23,976 nt of DNA from a virus: positions 1-23,976 of the IMG/VR virus record IMGVR_UViG_3300045993_000236, one strand, 5' to 3'. Below, one piece after another: positions 1 through 6,916 of the stretch. The translations under genes and the position numbers were made by a program. The first letter of the stretch is position 1; each line of letters opens with the position of its first letter. Under the pieces are notes generated by a model. It was not told the origin of the DNA. It searched no databases and saw nothing but the letters and a program-made list of their open reading frames with translations.

Positions 1-486
1 TTGCGGGGTTAAATCTGAAAGTGAAGCGGATAGGGTTACGTCACCTGTCAATTGGCCCCCGCCCGTTAATCCTGTACCGGCAATGATTTGAGTGGTGACA
101 GGAACATAGTCTCCCAGCGCTGCAATGGGCACATTCACCACTGACATCACCCGCCCGGTCGCATCAACTGTAATAACCGGCACCGTGAGCGAATCGCCGT
201 ACGTCCCTGCACCAACCCCTGTTGAGGCGAGCTGCGAAGTGCCTACGCCACCGGGAGCAATGCTCAAAGTGACGTCTGAGCTAAGCTGACCACCGCCAGT
301 CAGAGACGTCCCGGCAATGACCTGACGAGTAATCGGTACCCCGCTCACGTTCAGCAAGTCAGCTGCTTGAACTTTATAGTTCACCCCGTCCCGCACATAC
401 ATCAAGAAGCCTTGATCTGAAGGCGCTGGGTCAGTCGGCAGTTGGGTTATCCGTACTGGGATTAGATTTGAGGGAACGTTCGCCAT
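1..486 (-). CDS. tail-fibre-like structural protein, partial (C-terminus beyond window)
   Basis: The first 162 residues are visible, starting at the ATG at 486; the reading frame runs off the left edge. After a short N-terminal segment (MANVPSNLIPVRITQLP) it has two copies of a motif of the form AGTxLTGGGQLxxDVTLS, near residues 58-75 and 137-153. These are separated by a segment with VDATGRV. Such glycine-rich beta repeats and the 'VDAxGRV' element are typical of phage tail fibre/spike shafts and neck-fibre proteins. The start follows the stop of the upstream gene (TAATATG) and has no clear Shine-Dalgarno sequence, so translation is probably coupled. It is the last visible gene of the leftward virion module, which fits an adsorption or fibre role. 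Receptor-binding parts, if any, lie outside the window. Confidence 0.65.
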   Translation of the reverse strand, partial: MANVPSNLIPVRITQLPTDPAPSDQGFLMYVRDGVNYKVQAADLLNVSGVPITRQVIAGTSLTGGGQLSSDVTLSIAPGGVGTSQLASTGVGAGTYGDSLTVPVITVDATGRVMSVVNVPIAALGDYVPVTTQIIAGTGLTGGGQLTGDVTLSASLSDLTPQ

Positions 487-487
487 A

Positions 488-796
488 TTAGCCAATCACA
501 GATATGAAGACCAAACCATCTTCAGAAACCACAAATTGGGCTCCGTCTTGACTGATTAGGCCCGATGGATTAGTTGAGACTGGAGTATCCGGGCGCACAA
601 AAGGCAACGTAATGCGATCGGGTGCACGTGGGGCCAGCCGGTAAGGGTCATAGTCGTCTACATCCTCTCTGCAAACCATCAATTGCGGGTAATTAGGATC
701 ACTTACTAAATCAGCCAATTTGAACTTTCGGCTACATCTAGCGCAGAGGGCTAGCCCATATGTAGAGCTGCCGGATGGGTCAATGAAGCGGCTCAT
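488..796 (-). CDS. small conserved phage protein with partial zinc-ribbon-like motif
   Basis: 102 residues from the ATG at 796, which overlaps the stop of the upstream connector-like gene as ATGA (793-796). A GTG four codons earlier (808) is possible but less likely. Residues about 17-21 carry C-A-R-C, followed about 25 residues later by MVCREDVDDYDPYRLAP and a proline-rich DRITLPFVRPDTP stretch. This layout (CxxC, then C with 'Dp..P' nearby) resembles small phage proteins that sit among tail genes and have two CxxC knuckles. Here the second knuckle has only one cysteine, so metal binding is doubtful. The position between connector-like and fibre-like genes suggests a virion or virion-assembly role; function is unknown. 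Confidence 0.6.
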   Translation of the reverse strand: MSRFIDPSGSSTYGLALCARCSRKFKLADLVSDPNYPQLMVCREDVDDYDPYRLAPRAPDRITLPFVRPDTPVSTNPSGLISQDGAQFVVSEDGLVFISVIG

Positions 797-1785
797 CGTG
801 TATAGCACCCGATTCCGGGATTGATCTGTGTTGGGCTACCGTCGCTGTCACCTTCCCACGCTTTCTGTATTGCCATCGCTGCTTTGTTGTCAAGCACAGG
901 AATTAGCTGGAGATCGACCGCAGGGGTCTCTGCAGCCACCCGTGCAGCCAAGCCTGCGATAATTGCCTCAAGCCACCTCTGAGGCACTTCAATCTCTTGC
1001 TGAAGGGTGCCGACGTCCATGATGTGACGATGCCGCCAAACAACAATCTGTTGATGCTCGGCCTCAAGGTTGGGCGCTGGCCACAGATTGAGCTGAGGCT
1101 GCGTGATGTTCCGCTGGAACCAATACGTGAGTGGGCGACCTTGAAAGGCGTGATTGCTCTGCGCTACGTAACTGTCTCGGTTCAGCAGCCCCATTGGGAT
1201 CTCTTGAGGCATCGTACCCAAGTAGATCTCAGTAGCATCGATCACACCGACCGAGGTTATACGGAAGTACGAATACGCAAGCGCCGGGGTGATATCCGTC
1301 CATGTCCATTGCCCAGCGCTAGCCGTGGTTACTTGCGTGCCGACCTGAGTCCATGTGACGTTGTTATCAGATGCCTCAAAAACCAACGGAACCGAGGCTG
1401 ACGCCCACTTGACCCCTATCGAGTTCACCGTACCCATACCTTCGTCTGTACCGGTAAAGTCTACGGTATAACTATTGGGTAGAGAAACGGTTGCCCCGGT
1501 TATTTCCTGCAGAGTGCGCAGATTAGCATTCAGCACCTCAACAGTACCGACATCCAACTGGACTACAGGCTGACCCTGATAGAGTGAGTAAATCTGCTTC
1601 TCAATACACCATGACGGGGTGCGTGGGTTTGACAGGTCTGAGAGCAGAAGGTGTAAGGCGTCAGATGCGTAATCTTGCATCTCAGGTGTGATGGCCTGAG
1701 CTGGCAAGCGGCACCGACGGTAGGCCGTGTCAATCACCCGACGGGTGTTGAAGGTCGTTGTGCTTAAAGTACCAGATGTAGACAT
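793..1785 (-). CDS. head-tail connector / tail-tube-adaptor-like structural protein with discoidin-like insert
   Basis: 330 residues from the ATG at 1785, with GGAG close upstream on the coding strand. The N-terminus (residues 12-60: NTRRVIDTAYRRCRLPAQ, then ITPEMQDYASDALHLLLSDL) looks like the helical start of phage connector/structural proteins. The C-terminal part (residues about 215-300, including TQPQLNLWPAP and PQRWLEAIIAGLAARVAAETP) resembles T7 gp11-type adaptors. Between them, residues about 95-190 (GVKWASASVPLVFEASDNNVTW to YFRITSVGVIDATEIYLG) have the sandwich pattern of an F5/8-type (discoidin) carbohydrate-binding-like domain. It lies downstream of the capsid genes and upstream of the fibre-like gene and has its own candidate promoter. 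Structural role is likely; the exact ring it forms is inferred. Confidence 0.6.
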   Translation of the reverse strand: MSTSGTLSTTTFNTRRVIDTAYRRCRLPAQAITPEMQDYASDALHLLLSDLSNPRTPSWCIEKQIYSLYQGQPVVQLDVGTVEVLNANLRTLQEITGATVSLPNSYTVDFTGTDEGMGTVNSIGVKWASASVPLVFEASDNNVTWTQVGTQVTTASAGQWTWTDITPALAYSYFRITSVGVIDATEIYLGTMPQEIPMGLLNRDSYVAQSNHAFQGRPLTYWFQRNITQPQLNLWPAPNLEAEHQQIVVWRHRHIMDVGTLQQEIEVPQRWLEAIIAGLAARVAAETPAVDLQLIPVLDNKAAMAIQKAWEGDSDGSPTQINPGIGCYTR

Positions 1786-1810
1786 CTCAGCTCCGTGAGT
1801 GTGAGGGCCA

Positions 1811-1827
1811 TTTGCTGGTACAGCAAA
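1811..1827 (-). promoter_or_regulatory. perfect 7-bp hairpin in the leader of the connector-like gene
   Basis: TTTGCTG and CAGCAAA are separated by 3 bases. The hairpin lies between the candidate promoter at 1841-1868 and the ATG at 1785, so it would form in the 5' leader. No U-tract follows on the coding strand, so it is not a classical terminator. It could stabilise the transcript 5' end or be a processing site. Confidence 0.4.
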
Positions 1828-1840
1828 CTCTACTTACAAA

Positions 1841-1868
1841 ATTATAACCCCGAAGGCAATATTGACAA
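1841..1868 (-). promoter_or_regulatory. sigma70-like promoter TTGTCA-16-TATAAT
   Basis: On the minus strand, TTGTCA (1868-1863) and a consensus TATAAT (1846-1841) are separated by 16 bases. It sits directly after the stop of the 46-residue gene and about 55 bases before the connector-like gene, in one of the few intergenic gaps of the leftward module. Two similar elements occur at 4836-4864 and 9881-9909. Confidence 0.5.
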
Positions 1869-1870
1869 AC

Positions 1871-2011
1871 CTAGCGTTTCTTCACTTTGCCGCCGCATTT
1901 CATCGCCATTTTCTTGTCGAGGGCTTCCTCTTTTTTGGAGCCCTCTTTCATGCCCTTGGGTTCTTTGTCTTTGGCGGACTTTTCAAACGGGAAAGGTTTC
2001 TTTGTTGCCAT
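1871..2011 (-). CDS. 46-residue lysine-rich phage protein
   Basis: The ATG at 2011 is preceded by AAGGA, whose first bases overlap the stop codon of the upstream gene (TAAGGATCAATC-ATG). The product begins MATKKPFPFEKSAKDKEPKG and ends MKCGGKVKKR. It is strongly basic and low in complexity, with no membrane segment. Small lysine-rich proteins with a 'KKPFPF' start and a GGKxKK end are found among structural genes of podovirus-like phages. The function is unknown; nucleic-acid binding or a virion-internal role is conceivable but not shown. The good ribosome-binding site, operon position and full use of the gap argue that it is real. Confidence 0.6.
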   Translation of the reverse strand: MATKKPFPFEKSAKDKEPKGMKEGSKKEEALDKKMAMKCGGKVKKR

Positions 2012-2020
2012 GATTGATCC

Positions 2021-2287
2021 TTAGGTATACAGCACGTTGACGGTTGCTGTGGCTACCACAGTCAATCCGGTGTTAGCAGAGATGCCGTTGCCACCAAAGT
2101 GAACAACATCACCTACAGCCGCCCCGGTCTTGGAGTACAGAAGCACCCCACTGGCCGATAGGCCGTCGTAAACCGCAACGTTACCTGCCCCTACCACAGT
2201 CAAGCCAAAAAACCCTGCAGGGGTATATTTGACAATGGCAGTGGTATTGGTAACTACGGCATAGCCGAGTTTTTCAGAGAATGCCAT
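2021..2287 (-). CDS. small probable virion protein, beta-rich
   Basis: 88 residues starting MAFSEKLGYAVVTNTT, with AAGGAG upstream of the ATG. The sequence alternates hydrophobic and small residues, with turns at GAGNVAVYDG, TGAAVGDVVHFGG and ISANTGLTVVATATVNVLY. This is a beta-sandwich pattern common in small phage decoration or fibre-associated proteins. It follows the repeat protein at 2299-2598 by 11 bases and precedes the lysine-rich gene in one run. No catalytic motif is seen. A minor structural role is inferred from context. Confidence 0.55.
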   Translation of the reverse strand: MAFSEKLGYAVVTNTTAIVKYTPAGFFGLTVVGAGNVAVYDGLSASGVLLYSKTGAAVGDVVHFGGNGISANTGLTVVATATVNVLYT

Positions 2288-2298
2288 AGCGGCTCTCC

Positions 2299-2598
2299 TT
2301 AACCCGCAGAGATGGTCAGCGTGCCGGCATCATTCCAGACCGCACCAACCACGTGAGGATCAGCTACCGGGAAAATGACATAGCCAGTGACGTGGCCAGT
2401 GACGTTGCCTGTCACATTGCCGGTGAGTGCGCCTGTTACACCACCGGGGGCGCTAACTGCTCCAGTCAGTGTAGAAGTACTGGTAACAGCAAGTGTACCT
2501 GTGAGGGAGAGGTTGTCGGTGCTGCCCGTGAAAGTACCTGTTACGTCACCAACAAAGCCATTAGTGGATACAACAGGACCAGAGAACGTGGTTGTCAT
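2299..2598 (-). CDS. small glycine/threonine-repeat structural protein
   Basis: 99 residues starting MTTTFSGPVVSTNGFVGDVTG. Nearly the whole protein is short G-x-V/L-T-G units, most regular at ALTGNVTGNVTGHVTGYV (residues about 56-73). The unique C-terminal tail runs from FPVADPHVVGAVWNDAG to TLTISAG. This composition matches shafts of phage fibres and head-decoration proteins that form beta-helical or extended trimers. The matching DNA carries tandem GTGAC/GTCAC-type repeats and could expand or contract. It is the first gene after the structured gap behind the major capsid gene, with AAGGAAAT before the ATG. Confidence 0.55.
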   Translation of the reverse strand: MTTTFSGPVVSTNGFVGDVTGTFTGSTDNLSLTGTLAVTSTSTLTGAVSAPGGVTGALTGNVTGNVTGHVTGYVIFPVADPHVVGAVWNDAGTLTISAG

Positions 2599-2720
2599 GA
2601 TATTTCCTTACATGCAAGTGTTGTGTACTGTCTGCATGTCGTCAGCGTGGGAGGTCGCTGTCAGTACACATTAATCGTCCCCAGAAGGGGTCGCCTTAAG
2701 CAACCCCTTGAAGTGACGTC
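2599..2720. other. structured intergenic gap downstream of the major capsid gene
   Basis: No gene is seen in these 122 bases. It holds several inverted repeats: a 10-bp hairpin (2685-2709, listed separately), TGTGTACTG/CAGTACACA (2622-2630 and 2662-2670), a nested CAGCG/CGCTG pair (2643-2647 and 2656-2660), and CATGCA/TGCATG (2611-2616 and 2633-2638). This may be a transcript-processing or attenuation region that lets capsid mRNA accumulate more than downstream messages. Confidence 0.5.
2685..2709 (-). terminator. strong hairpin after major capsid gene (attenuator or processing site)
   Basis: The arms at 2685-2694 and 2700-2709 form a 10-bp stem in RNA of the minus strand (one G-U pair) around a 5-base loop. 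It starts 12 bases after the capsid stop codon. No U-run follows, so it is not a textbook intrinsic terminator. A role as partial terminator, RNase site or 3'-end stabiliser is inferred. Confidence 0.45.
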
Positions 2721-3635
2721 TTAGACGCCTGCAGTGCCGTAGAAGCCGCGTGGATCAGTCCAACCCACGGTGTAGCGCTCTGTGGCCTTGTATCGCATGG
2801 AGTCGGTTTCGAAGTCGCCTTCCATGGATTTTTCCAAGCCGCGACGCATCAGGAGCTTGAGGCCTTCAGGTGCATCAGTCTGGACGCCCCACATCGTGGT
2901 GGATGTGATACGAGACAGATTGGCTTGACCGTCAGCCAGCAAGCCCATGGACTTGACCGGGTTGATGTCGTTGTCAGCGGAACCAGACCGCAGCACTGAT
3001 TTGAGCAGCACTTCAGCTTGGAACACGTTGGACGGGCCAGTCACGATTTGCTTAGGCGTCAGGCGGATGCGCTTGCCGTTGTTGTCAACAGCGTTGCGAA
3101 TCTGGATGAGCATTTGCTCCAGCGACGTTTGCGACAGCGCAGCAGCCACAGTCAGCTTGTTGCTGAAGGTGCCGTTGACAATCGGGTGGCTAGCGGAAAC
3201 CAACTCAACACCGTCACCGCCGACATACGCGCTGTTGAAAGCACGGTTCAGGATGTTGGCGCACAGGGTTTCTTTGGTCTCGATCAACGACTGAGCCAAG
3301 TGCTTGGAGTAGGTCTGACCGACACGGATGTGGTCACCGTCTTCAACCAAGACTTTGGTCAGCGCGAAGGCCAAGCCATATACCTTGTACAGATAGCGCT
3401 GAATGAACAAAACGCCACCAGATTGGTACGTTACAGCCATGCCGTCAGGCAGTTCCGGAGCTGCACCGAAGCCGTACAGGACGGGTTCTTCGTGGTAGTT
3501 ACGGGGGATGCCCTTCATTTCATTGAAGACTGATTTCCACTCGTCAGCACGCTGACTGTAGACACCGTCAAACACTTCATTGAGGATGGGCTCAACTACA
3601 GACCGAAAGTCCGTACTTCTCATTGGGGTTGCCAT
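2721..3635 (-). CDS. major capsid protein (Mu gpT-like / HK97 fold)
   Basis: 304 residues from the ATG at 3635, with AGGAGG upstream. It begins MATPMRSTDFRSVVEPILNEVF and includes QRADEWKSVFNE, then GALAFALTKVLVED-like helix residues (about 90-105), a SHPIVNGTFSNKLT loop (about 165-180) and the C-terminal block ERYTVGWTDPRGFYGT (residues about 286-301). The 'RYxVGWTDPRGxYG' ending is characteristic of phage major head proteins related to Mu gpT. The length is typical for this branch of the HK97 fold. No N-terminal delta/protease domain is apparent, and a separate scaffold gene lies upstream. It would form the icosahedral shell and be the most abundant virion protein. Confidence 0.88.
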   Translation of the reverse strand: MATPMRSTDFRSVVEPILNEVFDGVYSQRADEWKSVFNEMKGIPRNYHEEPVLYGFGAAPELPDGMAVTYQSGGVLFIQRYLYKVYGLAFALTKVLVEDGDHIRVGQTYSKHLAQSLIETKETLCANILNRAFNSAYVGGDGVELVSASHPIVNGTFSNKLTVAAALSQTSLEQMLIQIRNAVDNNGKRIRLTPKQIVTGPSNVFQAEVLLKSVLRSGSADNDINPVKSMGLLADGQANLSRITSTTMWGVQTDAPEGLKLLMRRGLEKSMEGDFETDSMRYKATERYTVGWTDPRGFYGTAGV

Positions 3636-3648
3636 GATTCAGCCCTCC

Positions 3649-4242
3649 TTAGATGCTATTAACGGCTGCTTTGTACTGGTGCTCATTGATCCGCACAGTA
3701 GCGGTCACATAAGCGTCAGTCAAGCTGTCGTTCGGGAAGTTATGGAAGCCTGTGATCTGGAATTGACCAGAGGTCGCTTGGATCACAGTAAGGGAGGTGG
3801 CAGACAAGCCTGTGGAAGTAGAGCCGCCCGGTGCGGTTGCCGTCCAGTCGCATTCTTCACCCACTGCCGTTTGCACGGTAGTACCAGCCGAGGGGTTGGC
3901 ATACTGCACATCGAACAGAGTTTCTGGGTCATCGTACACGTAGGCAACGATGTCCGTTGCGGTCGTGCCAGAAGGCCAGAAGGGAGAGATTGTTGGTTTG
4001 CCGAGGGAATCTTTGTACTCAACACCTGCGAAGATGCCAAGCAAAGAGATGCCGTCAACGGTGCCGGTACGGGAACCGTCAGACGTGCCGAGTTGAATGA
4101 CGCCAGCGTCGACGAGCTTTACCGGGTCACCGGCAAAGATGTTGACAGCTGTGCCAGTCGCGATCGTATAGGCCTTCGGACGCATTTGACCACTGTTGTG
4201 GAAACTCGGACGAAAGCCAAAAGGTGCGCTAGTAGAAGACAT
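3649..4242 (-). CDS. capsid-associated structural protein (putative head fibre/decoration)
   Basis: 197 residues starting MSSTSAPFGFRPSFHNSGQM, with AGGAG before the ATG at 4242. The N-terminal 'APFGFRPxxHxSGQxRP' signature recurs in phage proteins encoded immediately upstream of the major capsid gene. The rest is rich in T, G, S and D with beta-strand spacing (for example TIATGTAVNIFAGDPVKL, VDGISLLGIFAGVEY, QFQITGFHNFP). No enzyme motif is present. The 13-base spacing to the capsid gene, which holds that gene's Shine-Dalgarno, indicates co-transcription. A decoration or capsid-completion role is likely but inferred. Confidence 0.6.
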   Translation of the reverse strand: MSSTSAPFGFRPSFHNSGQMRPKAYTIATGTAVNIFAGDPVKLVDAGVIQLGTSDGSRTGTVDGISLLGIFAGVEYKDSLGKPTISPFWPSGTTATDIVAYVYDDPETLFDVQYANPSAGTTVQTAVGEECDWTATAPGGSTSTGLSATSLTVIQATSGQFQITGFHNFPNDSLTDAYVTATVRINEHQYKAAVNSI

Positions 4243-4276
4243 AGCTTACTCCTAATGGGTTAGATGAAAAATCACG

Positions 4277-4807
4277 TCAGGACAACTCAAACTGAGCTTT
4301 CCTGTTTTGGCCCAACTCCTGATTACCATCGCCCACCGTGATATTCGACTTTTCACCACGCGCCTGCTGCTGCATGAAGTTGGCTGTATCAGTCAATTTC
4401 TCCTCTTCACGCAGAGGGGCATCGTGGTGAGCCTCCTTCATGTAGAGTTCATACAGTTTCATCGGCAGTTTGAAAGCCAACATTTCATTGACACCGATCA
4501 TCCCTGAGTACTCGCCAGTTTTCACTGTGGCATACTCCCAGCCGGGAACGTCTTCCGGCTTCACGGGTTCGTAACCGAGGCGTGTGCGGCCTTGGATAGA
4601 GTCCCGAGGATTACTCGTTGTTAGCCAGCACATGTGCCAGCCGGGTAGTTTAGGCAAATCCGGAAGTGCGGACTGGAAAAAACTTTGACGGAACATTTCA
4701 ACTCGCTCATCATCAGACAACTCACGATTTTCAGTCACAGCGCGATCATTCATCGCACGACTGTCACGATTGTCACCAGCGGATTTCTTTAGTCTTTCGT
4801 CGCTCAT
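4277..4807 (-). CDS. conserved phage protein of the head module, unknown function
   Basis: 176 residues from the ATG at 4807, with AAGGAG seven bases upstream. The N-terminal 40 residues are charged and probably flexible. The core contains PDLPKLPGWHMCWLTTSNPRD (about 50-70), RLGYEPVKPEDVPGWEY (about 76-92), GVNEMLAFKLPMKLYELYMKE and HHDAPLREEE. This 'PGWHxCWLxTxN ... GYxPV ... NEMLxFKxP ... HHDxP' pattern is shared by proteins near scaffold and capsid genes in podovirus-like phages. No enzymatic motif is seen; it is probably an assembly or minor virion component. It is the first gene after a candidate promoter and after the inserted endonuclease gene. Confidence 0.6.
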   Translation of the reverse strand: MSDERLKKSAGDNRDSRAMNDRAVTENRELSDDERVEMFRQSFFQSALPDLPKLPGWHMCWLTTSNPRDSIQGRTRLGYEPVKPEDVPGWEYATVKTGEYSGMIGVNEMLAFKLPMKLYELYMKEAHHDAPLREEEKLTDTANFMQQQARGEKSNITVGDGNQELGQNRKAQFELS

Positions 4808-4835
4808 TTTCTTGCTCCTTCAGCAATTGGGGGAA

Positions 4836-4864
4836 ATTATAGGGTGGAAATTTAAAAAAGACAA
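4836..4864 (-). promoter_or_regulatory. sigma70-like promoter TTGTCT-17-TATAAT
   Basis: On the minus strand, TTGTCT (4864-4859) and TATAAT (4841-4836) are 17 bases apart, in the gap between the GIY-YIG endonuclease and the 176-residue gene. It could restore or boost transcription of the capsid genes downstream of the inserted endonuclease. The downstream leader AATTGCTGAAGGAGCAA is nearly repeated before the co-chaperonin gene at 6917-6942. Confidence 0.5.
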
Positions 4865-4865
4865 A

Positions 4866-5537
4866 TCAAGCGGAAACTTCAGCTAACGAGGCAGCTTTTC
4901 GGCGTACCCAAGCAGCTTTCAGTTTAGACCGCACTTCGGGTGAAGACATCACCGTTTTCTGTCGAATACGATGTTGCTCACAGAACTCATCAGACCTTTT
5001 GATACCTGTGAGTTTATCACTGATATTTGCCCTAGCTTTTGGGTCTGACATCTGAGCAGTAGTTGAGGCGCTGTGTTTTGCTCGGGTCTCTGCTGATACA
5101 AGTTTACCCTTGTGAGGGGCTGATGTCTTAGCTATGATTTCAGGTGAATTAACAATAGCTTGCATCTTCTCTCGTGTCTCAAGCCTAGCATGCGCAATTT
5201 TATTTGCAGCGCCTATCTTAGCTTTATGCTCTGGTGTGATGGGCTTACCTTTGCCTCCATTCCCACCGTCCCCGCCATCTGTCATGTTCACCAGTTTACC
5301 AAGACCGCAATCAAGCCTGCCATACAGTGCTATGAGTTGCTTTTCTAACTCAAGAGCTTGCTCTGCATCAAGATTGTCAATTTCGATAGTCACTGTGTGC
5401 CCATGTTTTTTGGCAATGTGCTTCCAATGTGGATTACGCTCAGTCTCCCAAGCTCGTTTCTCTTTGCCTTTCCCGACATAGAAAATTTCGCCTGTGTCGT
5501 TACGACGATGGGTGTAAGTGTAAAACTTAGCACTCAT
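4866..5537 (-). CDS. GIY-YIG homing endonuclease, free-standing
   Basis: 223 residues. The N-terminus has the GIY-YIG-type core FYTYTHRRNDTGEIFYVGKGK (residues 5-25), with Y6-Y8 and FYVGKG as the paired motif, followed by RAWETERNPHWKHIAKKHG and later EKQLIALYGR. The C-terminal half has several NUMOD3-like DNA-binding repeats, such as GKPITPEHKAKIGAANK (about 97-113), GKLVSAETRAKHSAS and a related LTGIKRSDEFC segment. Such enzymes cut a specific site and spread their own gene by recombination. The gene overlaps the scaffold stop codon as ATGA (5534-5537), so it is translationally coupled, unusual for a mobile gene. Its DNA is more AT-rich than the scaffold and portal genes, consistent with recent arrival. 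Confidence 0.8.
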   Translation of the reverse strand: MSAKFYTYTHRRNDTGEIFYVGKGKEKRAWETERNPHWKHIAKKHGHTVTIEIDNLDAEQALELEKQLIALYGRLDCGLGKLVNMTDGGDGGNGGKGKPITPEHKAKIGAANKIAHARLETREKMQAIVNSPEIIAKTSAPHKGKLVSAETRAKHSASTTAQMSDPKARANISDKLTGIKRSDEFCEQHRIRQKTVMSSPEVRSKLKAAWVRRKAASLAEVSA

Positions 5538-6511
5538 GCTTTGTTGTCCCGATCATATTGAGCGTATCTGCGAACGTATTTGAGTCTCAGCACTGGGTCA
5601 TCCCATACACCGGCATCGATCAAAGCCTGTTTGCGCTCAGGGCTGATGTAGACTTCACGACGGGTCGACGTAGGAGCGTGTTCTTTGCCTGACCCAACCG
5701 CTGGTCCACCGCGAGGCTCACGGACGCCAGGAACCACTCTCCCGTCTCCCGTAAGAGCCTCTTTCTTTTGTACCTTGTCCGGTAACCGACGGGCAACCCG
5801 GCGACGCAACTCGTCCCAGTAGTCATCGGACTTCGGGTCATAGCCCTCTTTGGCCAACGATTGGTCAATTGCCAGTACGATAGCCGACTCTTCGTTGCGC
5901 CCGTTCACATCATACCATGGATGGTCTTCCATGAAGTCTTTGGCATGCTCAACCACAGTAGGATCAACCTTGGGCGCTTGGGGCTCAGGTTTGACAGTTG
6001 CCTGTTGTTGCTTGTAGGCATTCAACTGCTGGGCCTTGGCCATGGCCTCGTCGCGATAACGCATGGCGCGAGTGACGTCCTCGCCGTTGCCGCTTGACAC
6101 AGCCTTGGCGATGATATCTTCAGCCATCTTGGCGTCAGCCATTGCTTTCTGGATAGCCTGATCAACTTGGCTGAGTTCAGACTGCTGGCTACGTTGCTCT
6201 TGCAACGACATGCGCCGCTCAAGCTCATCGTTGCGATTGCGTAGGAAGTCGAGTTCGATTTTGTCGCGGGTGATAGCCTTGTCCCTGCGTTCTTTGCGCT
6301 CTAGCTTCTCTAGACGCCTGCGCTCACGAATAGCTTCACGCTCTTTATCCGTTTTGTCAGCATCTTCTGGACTATCTTCCTCCTCATCCGCAAGACGCTT
6401 ATCTGCTGTCTTAGCGACTTCGGCCTGCGGCGCAGTCTCAGTAATGACCAGTTCTTCCTTCTCAGGAGTATCCAAGACTTCATTGTCATCTTCCTTCAGT
6501 ACTTCAGCCAT
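5534..6511 (-). CDS. capsid scaffolding protein
   Basis: 325 residues. Residues 1-60 are highly acidic. Residues about 55-175 are predicted coiled coil, rich in E, R, K, A and Q (KEREAIRERRRLEKLERKER and on). Next is a conserved block HAKDFMEDHPWYDVNGRNEES (about 193-213), and the C-terminus is basic (SPERKQALIDAGVWDDPVLR, then KYVRRYAQYDRDN). A helical acidic protein with a basic capsid-binding tail is the classic scaffold layout, and the gene lies between portal and capsid genes where scaffolds normally sit. Its Shine-Dalgarno AAGGAG overlaps the stop of the co-chaperonin gene, so the two are probably translated together. Confidence 0.75.
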   Translation of the reverse strand: MAEVLKEDDNEVLDTPEKEELVITETAPQAEVAKTADKRLADEEEDSPEDADKTDKEREAIRERRRLEKLERKERRDKAITRDKIELDFLRNRNDELERRMSLQEQRSQQSELSQVDQAIQKAMADAKMAEDIIAKAVSSGNGEDVTRAMRYRDEAMAKAQQLNAYKQQQATVKPEPQAPKVDPTVVEHAKDFMEDHPWYDVNGRNEESAIVLAIDQSLAKEGYDPKSDDYWDELRRRVARRLPDKVQKKEALTGDGRVVPGVREPRGGPAVGSGKEHAPTSTRREVYISPERKQALIDAGVWDDPVLRLKYVRRYAQYDRDNKA

Positions 6512-6520
6512 GATTACTCC

Positions 6521-6916
6521 TTAAAAGAATGCTTTGATTTCGGTTGGATCTGTCGTGACAGCGGCAAGTACGTCAAGATCGTTAATCAGGATGTAATAAG
6601 CCTTCTGATCGTCAGAATTGGTAGAAACCCAGCGATCACCACCGTATTTTGGCACGCGAACGAAGTCTCCAGCAGCGCACCATGCGCCTTCGGGCCACAT
6701 TTCTTGTGTATTCCGGTTCTTGAAGGCCAATGGACCGACTGCGAGCACCTTTGCAACTGTGGTATTCCACATTTGGGTGTCTTGATCGTTGGTGGATAGT
6801 ATGATACCGCCCTTGCTTTTGGTCTCCGGGGTGCGGATTTGAACCAAAATGCGTGATCCAAGAGGCTTGACGCCCGGATCAGCAACGGGGAAGGCTTCTT
6901 CGAGTAAAGTACTCAT
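6521..6916 (-). CDS. GroES-like co-chaperonin (Cpn10 fold)
   Basis: 131 residues. The stretch VKPLGSRILVQIRTPETKSK, immediately followed by GGIILST (residues about 16-43), matches the GroES beta-barrel start and the mobile loop that docks on GroEL. The later blocks TVAKVLAVGPLAFKN (about 53-67), AGDFVRVPKYGG (about 82-93) and YYILINDLDVLA (about 107-118) match the remaining strands; the final one is the usual 'I.E.DIL' end. It is longer than the bacterial protein (about 97 residues), with extra residues at both ends and around W74-W79. Phages such as T4 (gp31) carry their own co-chaperonin to fold capsid protein with host GroEL; the position before scaffold and capsid genes supports this. A good Shine-Dalgarno (AAAGGAG) precedes the ATG. 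Confidence 0.78.
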   Translation of the reverse strand: MSTLLEEAFPVADPGVKPLGSRILVQIRTPETKSKGGIILSTNDQDTQMWNTTVAKVLAVGPLAFKNRNTQEMWPEGAWCAAGDFVRVPKYGGDRWVSTNSDDQKAYYILINDLDVLAAVTTDPTEIKAFF

